Shown: positions 17,179 through 26,253 of the stretch, one piece after another
How positions within the stretch are numbered: the stretch's first letter is position 1
Layout: every line of letters begins with the position of its first letter
NCBI RefSeq assembly: GCF_900156415.1
Contig: NZ_FTNM01000005.1
Location: 186,001-250,000, forward strand
Reading direction: 5' to 3'
From: Pontibacter lucknowensis
GTDB taxonomy: Bacteria > Bacteroidota > Bacteroidia > Cytophagales > Hymenobacteraceae
Length of the DNA: 64,000 nt
The notes under the pieces: model-generated
Database searches by the model: none
What the model saw: only the letters and a program-made list of their open reading frames with translations
What the model was told of the DNA's origin: nothing
Program-made: the position numbers and the translations under genes

Positions 17179-17195
17179 GAAACCATACACAGCAT

Positions 17196-17236
17196 AAACA
17201 AAGAGGCCCGTCACTTGAACGGGCCTCTTTGTTTTG
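17196..17236. terminator. Bidirectional terminator between convergent DeoR and D-lactate dehydrogenase genes
   Basis: AACAAAGAGGCCCG (17197-17210) pairs perfectly with CGGGCCTCTTTGTT (17220-17233). A and T runs flank it so that it can serve both strands. Confidence 0.9.
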
Positions 17237-17252
17237 TGATGAAATAGACTTT

Positions 17253-20084
17253 TTACAAACACTCATCCAGCAGATAAACAATTGACTCGTAGTTACGACC
17301 AACCGCCTCCGTCATGGCCATTTCGCAGGTCTTACCGGAAGAGTAATACCCATCATACTCCCGTTGCTTCACCTCCGCCGCTTCTGGCGCAGTGGCAGAT
17401 GCTGTTAGCTCCGGCACCAGGAATCCACGGTCGCCGGCCATACCGCAGCAACCGGCGTGCATCGGTACCGTTACTTCTTCGGCCAGCTGTCTGGCTATAC
17501 TTACAAAGCATCCTTCCAATCCCATCTTCTGCAGGGAGCAAACCGGGTGTAGTACTACGTTTGCCTTCTTACGCTGCACAGTGGCTTTCGGGAGGATGAA
17601 ATCGGCAATGTAGTCAATGCTGTCGATGATCTTGATGCTATCGAACTTCTGTTTGTTCTCGGCGGTGAGCACCGGACGGCAGTTCTGCAAAGTTTGGGTG
17701 CAGGAAGTAATGTCGAGTACCAGCGGCAGACGGCCTTTATCTGTCCATTGCCATACCTTCTCTATTGTTTCGTTGGCGGTGTAGGCGAATGCCTTGCTGT
17801 ATCCTTTCGAAGAAAAGATCTGTCCGCAGCAGGCGCCTTGTACATCCTGCGGAATTGTAAACTTCAGCCCTACCTTATCTGATACACTTTTGAACGTGTC
17901 AATGATGTTTTTCTTACCTGACTCAGCGGCACCCATGGTACGCGAAATACAGGTCGGGAAGTAGACCACAGCGGCTTCTGCTACAGGAGCTGTCGCATAG
18001 GCAATGGATTTGGCTATACCTGGGGCGGGCGCCAGTTGCTTTGTCCAGAGCGGGAAAGATGGGATCATGTCTTTCACCTCCTCTGTCAGCCTTGCGACAG
18101 TATTGGCTCCCAGGAGTTTGTTCACACCCGCACCTGCCTGCAGACCGAATTTAACAGTCGCGGCAACGGGTTTAAAGTTCTTGGCTACCATCAGTGCCAC
18201 CTGATTTGCCAGTTCGCTGTGATTCTCGCGGCGGAGGCGTTTCACCAGATCGCCGGTGTTGATGTCAACCGGGCAGGCGGTGGCGCAGAGGCCATCGACG
18301 GCGCAGGTATCCAACCCGTCGTATTGATATTGGTTAAGCAGTTCTTTGTGCTCTTTCTTCTTTCCTTTGCGTTGCAGGTTGAGCAGTTCGCGGCGCACCA
18401 CAATGCGCTGACGCGGTGTGAGAGTGATGTTGCGGCTCGGGCACTTGTGTTCACAGAAACCGCATTCCATACAACGGTCCACTTCCTCCTCTACCTTTGG
18501 CAAGTCCTTCAGGTTCTGAATGTGCGCATTCTGGTCATGGTTGATGATCACGCCGGGATTTAGCAGGTTCTCCGGATCCACCACCTGTTTGAGCGCCTTC
18601 ATAATGCGGTATACCTCTGGCCCCCATTCTGTTTCCACAAACGGCGCCATGTTACGACCTGTACCGTGCTCGGCTTTCAGGGCGCCTTCGTATTTCTTCA
18701 CCACCAGCTTCACCACTTCTTTCAGGAAGCGGTCGTAGCGGGTGACTTCGGCAGGTGTGTCAAAAGCCTGTGTGACAACAAAGTGAATGTTGCCGTCCTT
18801 GGCGTGACCGAAGATGATGGCGTTGAGATAGCCGTGTTTACGGAAGAGCTCCTGCAGGTCGAGTATGGCATCACCAAGTTGTGCAACCGGTACAGCTATG
18901 TCTTCGAGCAACACGGTGCTACCGCTGGCCCGCACAGCCCCTACGGCCGGGAACATCCCTTTGCGTACCTTCCACAGCAAGCCCTGTTCGATCGGGTCGG
19001 TTGTGAAAACAGGTTGCTCCAGCAAAGCCAGCTCCGGCGACAGCGCCATAAATTTCAGAATCTTCTCCTGCACCTCTTCGTGCGTGTTCGCCTGGAACTC
19101 TACCAGCAAAGCTGCCGCGGTGTCGGGTAAGGTCTTGATAACGGCCGGAACGCCTGCCATGTGCTCGATGGAGCGCAGCGAAGCACGGTCCATCAACTCG
19201 ACGGCCTCGGCACCTGCCTCCGTCAGCGGCACAATGGCCTGACAGGCGGCATAGATATCGGGAAAGTATAGTAGCGCTGTTGACTTTGCCGGATAATCAG
19301 GCACAGTTTGCAATACGGCCTCAGCAATGAAGCCGAGCGTACCTTCTGCCCCGATCAGCAAATGCGCCATGATATCGAGCGGGTGCTCGTAATCGATGAA
19401 CGCGTTGACGGAGTAGCCGACCGTATTTTTGGTCTTATACTTGTGCCGGATCAGGTAGTGCAGCTCCGGGTTGTTTCGAATCTGCTGCTTGATCTTTTGA
19501 AGTGTCAGGTATAGCTCAGGACATTCCTCGCTGAAGCGCAGGTAGTCGATCTGTTTTTCGGTGGTGAAACATTGGCCGCTGGGCAGCACAAAGCTGATGT
19601 ACTTCGTGGTATGGTAGGAGTTCTTGCTCACACCACAGCACATGCCGCTGGCATTATTTGAGAGGATCCCACCCATCATGGCTGAGTTGATACTGGCCGG
19701 GTCCGGACCGATCTTGCGCTTAAACGGACGTAGATGCGCATTCACGATGGCACCAATCACGCCGGGCTGCACACGTACCTGAGCCCCCTCGTTTTCTACC
19801 TGCACTTTGTTCCAGTACTGACTCAGGTCAACCAGTACACCATCGGTAATGGACTGACCCGACAAACTGGTACCAGCTGTACGGAACGTGAGGGGCACCT
19901 TGTGCTGGTGCGAAAAAGCAAATAACTGTTTAACCTCCTCCTCCGACACCGGCTGCACCACAGCCTTCGGCCTAAGGTAGTAAAAGCCTGCGTCAGAAGC
20001 GTAGGACACGACATCGATCAGGCGTGCCCGAATGCGCGCTTTTGGCAAAACACTCTCCAAAAGCAATGCTATATTCATAAGCAT
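17253..20084 (-). CDS. FAD-linked oxidase/Fe-S/CCG-domain fusion, probable D-lactate dehydrogenase
   Basis: 943 aa, a GlcD-GlcF type fusion. The FAD-binding_4 domain (about 35-190) has FRTAGTSLSGQ and MMGGILSNNASGM; the FAD-oxidase C domain (about 260-515) has FGHAKDGNIHF and AEHGTGRN. Two 4Fe-4S motifs follow at 538-548 (CMECGFCEHKC) and 594-604 (CAVDGLCATAC), then two CCG cysteine-rich repeats (ACCGQIF, GCCGMAG). Such enzymes oxidise D-lactate, glycolate or similar 2-hydroxyacids and pass electrons to the respiratory chain at the inner membrane. Its place downstream of murQ and the symporter suggests the substrate is the D-lactate released by MurQ. Two closely spaced Met codons (20084, 20078) could be the start. 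Confidence 0.88.
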   Translation of the reverse strand: MLMNIALLLESVLPKARIRARLIDVVSYASDAGFYYLRPKAVVQPVSEEEVKQLFAFSHQHKVPLTFRTAGTSLSGQSITDGVLVDLSQYWNKVQVENEGAQVRVQPGVIGAIVNAHLRPFKRKIGPDPASINSAMMGGILSNNASGMCCGVSKNSYHTTKYISFVLPSGQCFTTEKQIDYLRFSEECPELYLTLQKIKQQIRNNPELHYLIRHKYKTKNTVGYSVNAFIDYEHPLDIMAHLLIGAEGTLGFIAEAVLQTVPDYPAKSTALLYFPDIYAACQAIVPLTEAGAEAVELMDRASLRSIEHMAGVPAVIKTLPDTAAALLVEFQANTHEEVQEKILKFMALSPELALLEQPVFTTDPIEQGLLWKVRKGMFPAVGAVRASGSTVLLEDIAVPVAQLGDAILDLQELFRKHGYLNAIIFGHAKDGNIHFVVTQAFDTPAEVTRYDRFLKEVVKLVVKKYEGALKAEHGTGRNMAPFVETEWGPEVYRIMKALKQVVDPENLLNPGVIINHDQNAHIQNLKDLPKVEEEVDRCMECGFCEHKCPSRNITLTPRQRIVVRRELLNLQRKGKKKEHKELLNQYQYDGLDTCAVDGLCATACPVDINTGDLVKRLRRENHSELANQVALMVAKNFKPVAATVKFGLQAGAGVNKLLGANTVARLTEEVKDMIPSFPLWTKQLAPAPGIAKSIAYATAPVAEAAVVYFPTCISRTMGAAESGKKNIIDTFKSVSDKVGLKFTIPQDVQGACCGQIFSSKGYSKAFAYTANETIEKVWQWTDKGRLPLVLDITSCTQTLQNCRPVLTAENKQKFDSIKIIDSIDYIADFILPKATVQRKKANVVLHPVCSLQKMGLEGCFVSIARQLAEEVTVPMHAGCCGMAGDRGFLVPELTASATAPEAAEVKQREYDGYYSSGKTCEMAMTEAVGRNYESIVYLLDECL

Positions 20085-20216
20085 GAGTACAAAAGAACTT
20101 TAGATAAAGGACAAAAGACTGTCCCACTCAATGTTTTCTTAGTTAAGAAAACACTTACGATGTTTCAATTTCGCACTTACCTGAGGTATGACCGTTCACA
20201 CATTACAGGTATAAGC

Positions 20217-21743
20217 TTAATAAGTTGTCTGTTTTACTTTAGGGCCACGTTCGGCTTCCTCCAGGGCGTCCATCATCATGCCGCCACCTGGTTTGCTTGT
20301 TACCAGCAACAGGATGAATGTGATGGCAGCATTCACCACAATCAGTTCAAAACCCATGGCATAACCAGTCCACTCCACAGAGTTGCTATCCAGAATATAA
20401 GTCAGCACAGGTGAAATCACGCAGACGTACGGCACCAGTTTGTCAGCCACGGCACGTTTGTTAGCCATGCCGAAAGCAAACAAGCCCAGCAACGGACCAT
20501 AGGTATAGCCGGCCGCTTTGAAAATCGCGTTCACCACTGAGTCATCGTTGATGATCTTGAACACGAGGATAACCAGCAGCATGACTACTGAGAAACCAAT
20601 GTGCACCATGTGGCGGGTGCGGATCAGTTTGATGTCGTCGTGGTTGGCTTTTTTGGTGAAGTTCAGAAAGTCCACGCAGAAAGACGTGGTAAGTGCTGTC
20701 AGCGCTGAGTCAGTGGTGGCAAACGTAGCTGCCGTAAGGCCGAGCATGAAGATGATGGCCGGGATCATGGCCATGTGGTTCAGGGCGATTTCTGGGAACA
20801 GGTGGTCAGGCGTAGCAAGCGCCGTTACGTCGATGCCATTGGCTTCTGCATAGATGTACAGCAAAGCACCTACACTCAGGAAGAAGATGTTGATCGATAC
20901 GAAAACACCCGTAAACGTCAGCATATTCTTCTGCGCTTCGCCGATGTTTTTGCAGCTCAGGTTCTTCTGCATCAGGTCCTGATCCAGGCCTGTCATGGCA
21001 ATGGTCACAAAAATACCGCCGATAAAGTGCTTCAGGAAGTGGCTCTTCGTACCCAGGAAATCCTCCCAGAAGAACATCTTGGAGTAAGAGCTGTTTTTCA
21101 CCGCCTCAAAGGTCTGCACCACGTTCAGGTCGAGGCTGCTGGCGATAAAGATGATCGAGAAAATAACCGACGACACGATGAAGAGCGTCTGCAGGGTATC
21201 GGTGATTACGATCGTTTTAAGACCACCCTTGTGGGTATAGAGCCAGATGAGAATCAAGCAAATAGCCACAGTAGCCACAAAAGGGACGTTCCAGGCATCG
21301 AAGATAAAACGCTGCAGCACAATAGCCACCAGGTATAGACGGAAAGCTGAGCCAATGGTACGCGACACCAGGAAGATCATGGCACCCGATTTATAACTCC
21401 AGTAGCCGAAGCGCTTCTCCAGGTAGGTATAAATGGAGATCAGGTTCATGCGGTAGTAGAGCGGCAGAAGCACAAAAGCGATCAGCACAAAGCCGACCGT
21501 GTTGCCAAGCACAAACTGGAAATAGCCGAAACTACTATTGACCACCGCCCCCGGCACCGAGATGAAAGTCACACCCGACAGAGCGGTACCGATCATACCA
21601 AATGCCACGAAGTACCACTTCGAGTTGCGGTTGGCGATAAAGAAACTGGAGTTGTCTGATGATCCTTTCGAAGTAAAGTAGGATATACCTATCAGCACCG
21701 CAAAATAGCCGATCAGAAAAGATAAAAGAACGATTGGAGACAT
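20217..21743 (-). CDS. Sodium:solute symporter family transporter, candidate MurNAc (or related) importer
   Basis: 508 aa with about 13 hydrophobic segments and SSS-family features (GMIGTALSGVTFISVPG, SRTIGSAFRLYLVA, ATFATTDSALTALTTSF). It is followed by the D-lactate dehydrogenase and preceded by murQ on the same strand (gaps of 132 and 121 bp). Members of this family carry sugars, sialic acid or carboxylates with sodium. The linkage to murQ makes MurNAc, its anhydro form or lactate the best candidates. Substrate is inferred only. Confidence 0.85.
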   Translation of the reverse strand: MSPIVLLSFLIGYFAVLIGISYFTSKGSSDNSSFFIANRNSKWYFVAFGMIGTALSGVTFISVPGAVVNSSFGYFQFVLGNTVGFVLIAFVLLPLYYRMNLISIYTYLEKRFGYWSYKSGAMIFLVSRTIGSAFRLYLVAIVLQRFIFDAWNVPFVATVAICLILIWLYTHKGGLKTIVITDTLQTLFIVSSVIFSIIFIASSLDLNVVQTFEAVKNSSYSKMFFWEDFLGTKSHFLKHFIGGIFVTIAMTGLDQDLMQKNLSCKNIGEAQKNMLTFTGVFVSINIFFLSVGALLYIYAEANGIDVTALATPDHLFPEIALNHMAMIPAIIFMLGLTAATFATTDSALTALTTSFCVDFLNFTKKANHDDIKLIRTRHMVHIGFSVVMLLVILVFKIINDDSVVNAIFKAAGYTYGPLLGLFAFGMANKRAVADKLVPYVCVISPVLTYILDSNSVEWTGYAMGFELIVVNAAITFILLLVTSKPGGGMMMDALEEAERGPKVKQTTY

Positions 21744-21864
21744 AATAAGTTAATTAACCACCAGAGGATTAGAAAGAAAAGCAGCTATCACTTTCCTTTC
21801 TTAACCACATAGGATGGTAAGTTACACAGATTTGCCGAATTGGCGGCAATATTGGCCAGCGTTA

Positions 21865-22677
21865 CTACTTCGAAACCAGCACGCTGGCTACGGCCTTGCG
21901 CACACTGCCATGTTTCTCCAGCAATGCAGCCGCTGTTGCTTCGTCAGCACCCGTCTCCGACATGACCATGCGCACGCCACGGTGGTAAAGCTTGTGGTTC
22001 GTCAGCTGCATGTCCACCATCTTGTTGCCGCGCACACGACCCAACTGGATCATCACGGTGGTGCTGAGCATGTTGAGCACCAGTTTCTGAGCCGTACCGG
22101 CTTTCATGCGGGTGCTGCCTGTCACAAACTCCGGGCCTACGACCACCTCTACCGGGTACTGCGCCTCGGCTGCTACCGGACTGCCGGTGTTACACACGAT
22201 ACAGCCGGTTGCCAGACCATACTCATTGGCCATTCGCAAACCGCCGATCACGTATGGTGTCGTGCCCGATGCGGCTATACCTACGATCACATCATTTTCA
22301 TCGAGAGCGTATTCTTTCAGGTCTTCCCAAGCTTGCTCCATGTCGTCTTCGGCAAACTCCACCGCTTTGCGGATAGCCGTGTCACCACCGGCGATCAGGC
22401 CTACTACCATGTCAAAGGGCACACCAAAGGTCGGTGGGCACTCAGAAGCATCCACTACGCCCAGACGGCCGCTGGTGCCGGCACCGATGTAGAACAGTCT
22501 GCCGCCTTTTTTCATGCGGTCCGCTACTACTTCAGCCAGTTTTTCTATTTGAGGAATTGCCTTTTCAACGGCAAGGGGTACGCTTTTGTCTTCACGGTTG
22601 ATGTTCTCCAGCACTTCCCTCACCGACATCTTTTCCAGGTTGTTATAGTTCGAGTCTTTCTCGGTTGTAATCTCCAT
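21865..22677 (-). CDS. murQ: N-acetylmuramic acid 6-phosphate etherase
   Basis: 270 aa SIS-domain enzyme. It cleaves the lactyl ether of MurNAc-6-P to give GlcNAc-6-P and D-lactate in the cytoplasm. Family signatures are clear: YIGAGTSGRLGVVDASECPP, AGGDTAIRKAVEFAEDD with the catalytic Glu region, GIAASGTTPYV, and EFVTGSTRMKAGTAQK. Slightly shorter than E. coli MurQ (298 aa). It sits in the middle of the cell-wall salvage locus between the metallophosphoesterase and the symporter. Confidence 0.96.
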   Translation of the reverse strand: MEITTEKDSNYNNLEKMSVREVLENINREDKSVPLAVEKAIPQIEKLAEVVADRMKKGGRLFYIGAGTSGRLGVVDASECPPTFGVPFDMVVGLIAGGDTAIRKAVEFAEDDMEQAWEDLKEYALDENDVIVGIAASGTTPYVIGGLRMANEYGLATGCIVCNTGSPVAAEAQYPVEVVVGPEFVTGSTRMKAGTAQKLVLNMLSTTVMIQLGRVRGNKMVDMQLTNHKLYHRGVRMVMSETGADEATAAALLEKHGSVRKAVASVLVSK

Positions 22678-22730
22678 GTTGTGTTTTAAATAATTCCTTC
22701 TAAATCAATCGCTATACCTGTTGCTATACC

Positions 22731-24593
22731 TTATTTGGCAGGCACATACTCCAGGCAGGCGATCTTCCCATCCATTGTGCTCACGACTACCCTGTTTTTG
22801 CCGAGCGGCATCACCGGGTTCATGAGACTGTTTGAACTCTTGTATTTCCAAAGTACTTCCCCACTCTGCCGGTCCAATGCGCTGACCAGACCTGAGTGCG
22901 AAGGCACCAGTACTATATTGTTGTGTTCGATTATAGCTGAAGGGGCCAGCTCGTATGGCAGCTGCAACGGCGATTTCCAGTGTAGCTGCAGGGCATTTGC
23001 AGAGCTTGAAACGCCGTATACCTGCCCGTCCATGGTCTTCACGTAGATCAGTTTGCCGTCATTCGAAATCCCCATCGACTCACGCACGCGGCCATCTTTC
23101 ATTTGCTCACGCCACACTACTTCACCTGTGTTAGCGTCCAGTGAGGTCATAAAGCGATCAGGGGCCACGATAAAAATGCGGCCATTGGCGGCTACCGGGT
23201 AGCAGGCAGCTGGTGAAAACATCCGGTTACTGGAGCCGTTGCTCCATTTCCAGGCCAGCTGACCTGTATTGGCGTCAAGGGCATAAAACTCATTGCCCCA
23301 GCTACCAAAGTATACTTTGCCCTGGAAAAGCAGCGGTTTGGTCACCACAAAGTTGTTCACCTGGTCAAAATCCCACAGCAGCTTGCCTTTCTTTAGATCA
23401 AGTGCACGAAAATGCCCATCCGAAGCACCTATGTAGACGACACCTTTCTCGATAAGCGGCGATCCCAGCACAGGTCTGTTGGCTTTAAATTTCCAGGCTA
23501 ACTTGCCTGTAGCGGCAGAGAGGCAGTAAATATGGTCATCCGAAGAACCTACCACCACATAGCCATTCGCCACAGCCGGAGTAGAGTAGATTTTGCCATT
23601 AGTGCGGTAAGTCCACCTGCGCTTTCCGGATTTACTATCCAGTGCGAATACCTCGCCCGTGGTGTTTGTGGCAATGATCAGATCTTTATAAACAGCCGTA
23701 CCCGCTCCTACATCGCTATCATCCTGGTATTCCCATACCAGTTTTACATTTGGGTATAACTTGTTTACGGCAAAAGACGGACGGTGGTGCTTAGTCGGGT
23801 CGTTGGCGAAATCATGCTTTACCAACGGCACCTCTATCCATTTTGGCAAGGATGCTATACCTGGCTTCCGGATTTCAAAACTGGCTTTTCCATCGGCGAA
23901 GGTCACGATATTATACCCTCCCACTTCTTCTTTTGCACGCAGATTAGAGCGACCCATCACGGCAGGTATACCGTCGTAGCGGTATTCGCGGTTGTTATGG
24001 CCATGGCCGTGCAGGATCAGCTGAGTGTTGTAAGAGCGCAGCTTGTCCGTTACGTCGTACCAGTTGTTCAGCGAGGAGTCCTGTGGGTAGTGGTTGAGGA
24101 AAATGACCGGCATTTCCGGATCGGGCATGTGAGTCAGTACCGAGTCCAGCCACACGATATTCTCGCGCGGAATCTGCCCCGGCCCCATTCGCATGTTTGG
24201 CCCTGAACCAGTGCCTGCAAAGAGGTAACCTTTGTGGGTAAATGCAAAGGTCTCTGCCCCGAAAACAACCCGAAAGCTGTTGCTGCCGCTCTCTGACCAG
24301 TTGGTGTCGTGATTGCCAGGCACAATGTACCAGGGCTTTTGGAGAGTATCGAATAGCTGTTTAGCCAGTTTCAGTTCTTCATCAGAACCAAACTCGGTGA
24401 TATCGCCGGTGATGACTACAAACTCAAGATTGGGGTTAGCATTAATGTCGGCGATGGTGCGCTCAAGGTCTTCCTGTGCAGTGGGATTGCCGATGTGGGT
24501 ATCGGATACAAAAGCAAATTGGAAAGACTGACTATAGCCAAGATTGGCGATTAGAAACAGTGCTAACAAAGCGGCATACTTCCGTAAATTCAT
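22731..24593 (-). CDS. Exported calcineurin-like metallophosphoesterase with C-terminal PQQ-type beta-propeller
   Basis: 620 aa from the ATG at 24591-24593. This start is preferred over a frame 54 codons longer because a signal peptide (YAALLALFLIANLGYSQ) follows. The phosphoesterase metal motifs are in order: SDTHIG, GDITEFG, VPGNHDTNW, LNHYPQD and LHGHGHN (about residues 25-210). After a linker, repeats of PQQ/WD-like type begin near residue 280 (GTAVYKDLIIATNTTGEVFALD, GKRRWTYR, GKLAWKFK, GQLAWKW, GEVVWREQ, GEVLWKYK), forming a propeller. Substrate unknown. Upstream of murQ by 53 bp, so possibly part of the salvage operon. Confidence 0.88.
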   Translation of the reverse strand: MNLRKYAALLALFLIANLGYSQSFQFAFVSDTHIGNPTAQEDLERTIADINANPNLEFVVITGDITEFGSDEELKLAKQLFDTLQKPWYIVPGNHDTNWSESGSNSFRVVFGAETFAFTHKGYLFAGTGSGPNMRMGPGQIPRENIVWLDSVLTHMPDPEMPVIFLNHYPQDSSLNNWYDVTDKLRSYNTQLILHGHGHNNREYRYDGIPAVMGRSNLRAKEEVGGYNIVTFADGKASFEIRKPGIASLPKWIEVPLVKHDFANDPTKHHRPSFAVNKLYPNVKLVWEYQDDSDVGAGTAVYKDLIIATNTTGEVFALDSKSGKRRWTYRTNGKIYSTPAVANGYVVVGSSDDHIYCLSAATGKLAWKFKANRPVLGSPLIEKGVVYIGASDGHFRALDLKKGKLLWDFDQVNNFVVTKPLLFQGKVYFGSWGNEFYALDANTGQLAWKWSNGSSNRMFSPAACYPVAANGRIFIVAPDRFMTSLDANTGEVVWREQMKDGRVRESMGISNDGKLIYVKTMDGQVYGVSSSANALQLHWKSPLQLPYELAPSAIIEHNNIVLVPSHSGLVSALDRQSGEVLWKYKSSNSLMNPVMPLGKNRVVVSTMDGKIACLEYVPAK

Positions 24594-24887
24594 CTGTTTA
24601 TTTCCTCTTGAAGCAAAAAGACCGATGGCAGCACTTAGAGTAGTTGTACCCATTCTGCTCATGCTGCCTTTTGTTTGGTAAACTAGCGCAGAAACCGCAC
24701 AAAAGCGCACGAGCAAAACGAATACTGTCCCTTTATTTTGTATAAAACTAAGCACTTGTTCGTAAAGTTCAAACTATTTCGCAAGATTTTTTCTAAAACC
24801 GGCAAAAACACGCAAAAAACCTCTTTTTAATAATCTATATATTCCGGCACTTACCTCAGGCTGTGGTTCAGCTATTGATGCCGGCAC
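24594..24887. other. Intergenic region upstream of the metallophosphoesterase gene
   Basis: 294 bp without a gene. It is AT-rich around 24770-24840. A 10-bp direct repeat CCGGCACTTA occurs near 24844 and 24881. No hairpin terminator is visible after the amidase gene. Confidence 0.5.
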
Positions 24888-25505
24888 TTAATGGCCTTTC
24901 ACTAATTGCCTGAATCGTGGCAGCTCCCCATACAAACCAGTACCCGGACAGCTGGTTTCAGCAAAATCCTTGTGTGCCCCCAGGCTGTCGGCAGGTATGC
25001 CGAAGCGCTTCGTCAGGGCCGGCACCAGTTTTTCGAGCGTCTTTAGCTGCGCCTCTGTGATAGCCTCTTTTTCGAAGTTGCCCTCTACGACCACCAGCAG
25101 ATGGCCGGCCGGATCGTAACTGGTGTTGGAATCACCTGCATAGTTGAGATCCCGCGCCTCTCCAACAGCTCCATGCACATCCACATAAAGGTGATAGGGC
25201 ACATCTGCCCAGGCCGGTTTCATGCGACCATCCGCCAGGGGGCTGTCTTCCTGTGAGAACTTCTGCAGATTGCGCAGCTTATCAGTCAGGCTACGGTCAA
25301 ACAACTGCGGCACACCGGTATGATGGATGGTCAGCCTTGTCAGCTTATGCGGTCGCATCGGCAGCACTGGCGCGTTAGCTCCCCACTCCTCCCTCGACAG
25401 GTAGCTTATACCTTCCGGTATCAGCGGCGCATCGGAAGTGGCAGCAGGTTGTTGGCAACCAACAAAGCCGGCAAGGGCGCACACCAGTATCAGAACTTTT
25501 TTCAT
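24888..25505 (-). CDS. N-acetylmuramoyl-L-alanine amidase, peptidoglycan-recognition (PGRP/Amidase_2) type
   Basis: 205 aa lipoprotein (LAGFVGC signal, lipid Cys near 17). PGRP-like pattern: SREEWGANAP, zinc His pair in LTIHHTGVP, YHLYVDVHGAVGEARD, and the distal ligands in LGAHKDFAETSCPG (His and Cys). It hydrolyses the MurNAc-L-Ala bond. Located directly downstream (35 bp) of the deacetylase frame, so likely in the same transcript as GH9 and the GHL10-type enzyme. Confidence 0.9.
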   Translation of the reverse strand: MKKVLILVCALAGFVGCQQPAATSDAPLIPEGISYLSREEWGANAPVLPMRPHKLTRLTIHHTGVPQLFDRSLTDKLRNLQKFSQEDSPLADGRMKPAWADVPYHLYVDVHGAVGEARDLNYAGDSNTSYDPAGHLLVVVEGNFEKEAITEAQLKTLEKLVPALTKRFGIPADSLGAHKDFAETSCPGTGLYGELPRFRQLVKGH

Positions 25506-25539
25506 TTGTCTCTAATTTTTAAAGCGCAGGTATAGCGCG

Positions 25540-26253
25540 CTACTTTTCTTGTTCCAACAACTCATCCAGCCGCACAAACCGATAGTTTTTCTCTTTCAGC
25601 TTCGTGAGCATTTCGTCGAGCCGGTGGTAAAACTTATCCGTCCGCCTCGGGTCTGTGCCAATGTGCAGGAGCAGCATAAAGCCGTTCAGTCCGTTTCTGT
25701 CCTTCGCCTCATAGCCCATGATCGACTGCAGCACCGTTTCCGAGTCCATATACCGGTTGCCCATTTCGGGGTAGGTATAGTCGGCGGCAGAACGGGTGCC
25801 GGGCGAAAAATTAACCAATTGCAGCCCTTCCTCCGATGTCCAGTTGCTGATGCTGCGGTTATACCATTCGTATGGCGGCAGAAAATAAGGCGCGTCTTTC
25901 TTCTTCACACCAAAGGCTTCCATGCGCTGGTAATTTTTCCGCAGGTCTTCCCTGAACTGCTCCCGCGTTACCAACAGACTATCGCGTTTTGTCCAGTCGC
26001 AGTAAAGCAGGTGCTCGTCGGAGTGCGCTCCCAGGTAATGGCCCTCTTTCTTCAGCCCCCTGATCAAGGCCCTGAAAGCGGGATTCCGGTAAAAGCGCCC
26101 CGTGAGAAAAAAGGAGGCTTTGACCTGGTGCTTTTTCAGCACATGGCTGATCACTTCTCCACCGTCCGCAAACTCATCCCCGGTGAAGATCAGCGCGATC
26201 TGCCGGACTGTCGTGTCACCCCGGATGATCGCTCCGTGGCTGTCTACTATTAC
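25540..26253 (-). CDS. Polysaccharide deacetylase (NodB-like) domain lacking its own start; likely -1 frameshift extension of the GH9 gene
   Basis: 237 codons. A NodB fold is clear: the Bacteroidota variant catalytic motif FTGDE (codons 26187-26173), KASFFLTGRFYRNP, the metal site GAHSDEH, YFLPPYEWYN and LLLHIGTD near the end. The reading frame is open from 26280 (after a TAG at 26281-26283) but contains no ATG, GTG or TTG before GTG at 26154. That GTG lies after the catalytic Asp, so an enzyme begun there would be dead, and there is no signal peptide. The frame joins GH9 exactly by a -1 shift at A AAA AAG (26253-26259). The alternative is an indel in the six-A run or a sequencing error. Domain call firm; mode of expression inferred. 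Confidence 0.85.
   Translation of the reverse strand, partial: VIVDSHGAIIRGDTTVRQIALIFTGDEFADGGEVISHVLKKHQVKASFFLTGRFYRNPAFRALIRGLKKEGHYLGAHSDEHLLYCDWTKRDSLLVTREQFREDLRKNYQRMEAFGVKKKDAPYFLPPYEWYNRSISNWTSEEGLQLVNFSPGTRSAADYTYPEMGNRYMDSETVLQSIMGYEAKDRNGLNGFMLLLHIGTDPRRTDKFYHRLDEMLTKLKEKNYRFVRLDELLEQEK
26195..26232 (-). promoter_or_regulatory. Possible stem-loop downstream of the frameshift site
   Basis: GCGATC (26232-26227) pairs with GATCGC (26200-26195). After a 2x2 internal loop, CCGG (26224-26221) pairs with CCGG (26206-26203). It starts about 20 nt after the slippery heptamer, farther than in dnaX, so a stimulatory role is uncertain. Confidence 0.35.

Noticed and set aside
26152-26154. 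GTG as a normal start for the deacetylase
   Set aside because: It lies after the catalytic FTGDE motif and gives no signal peptide, so the protein would lack its active site.
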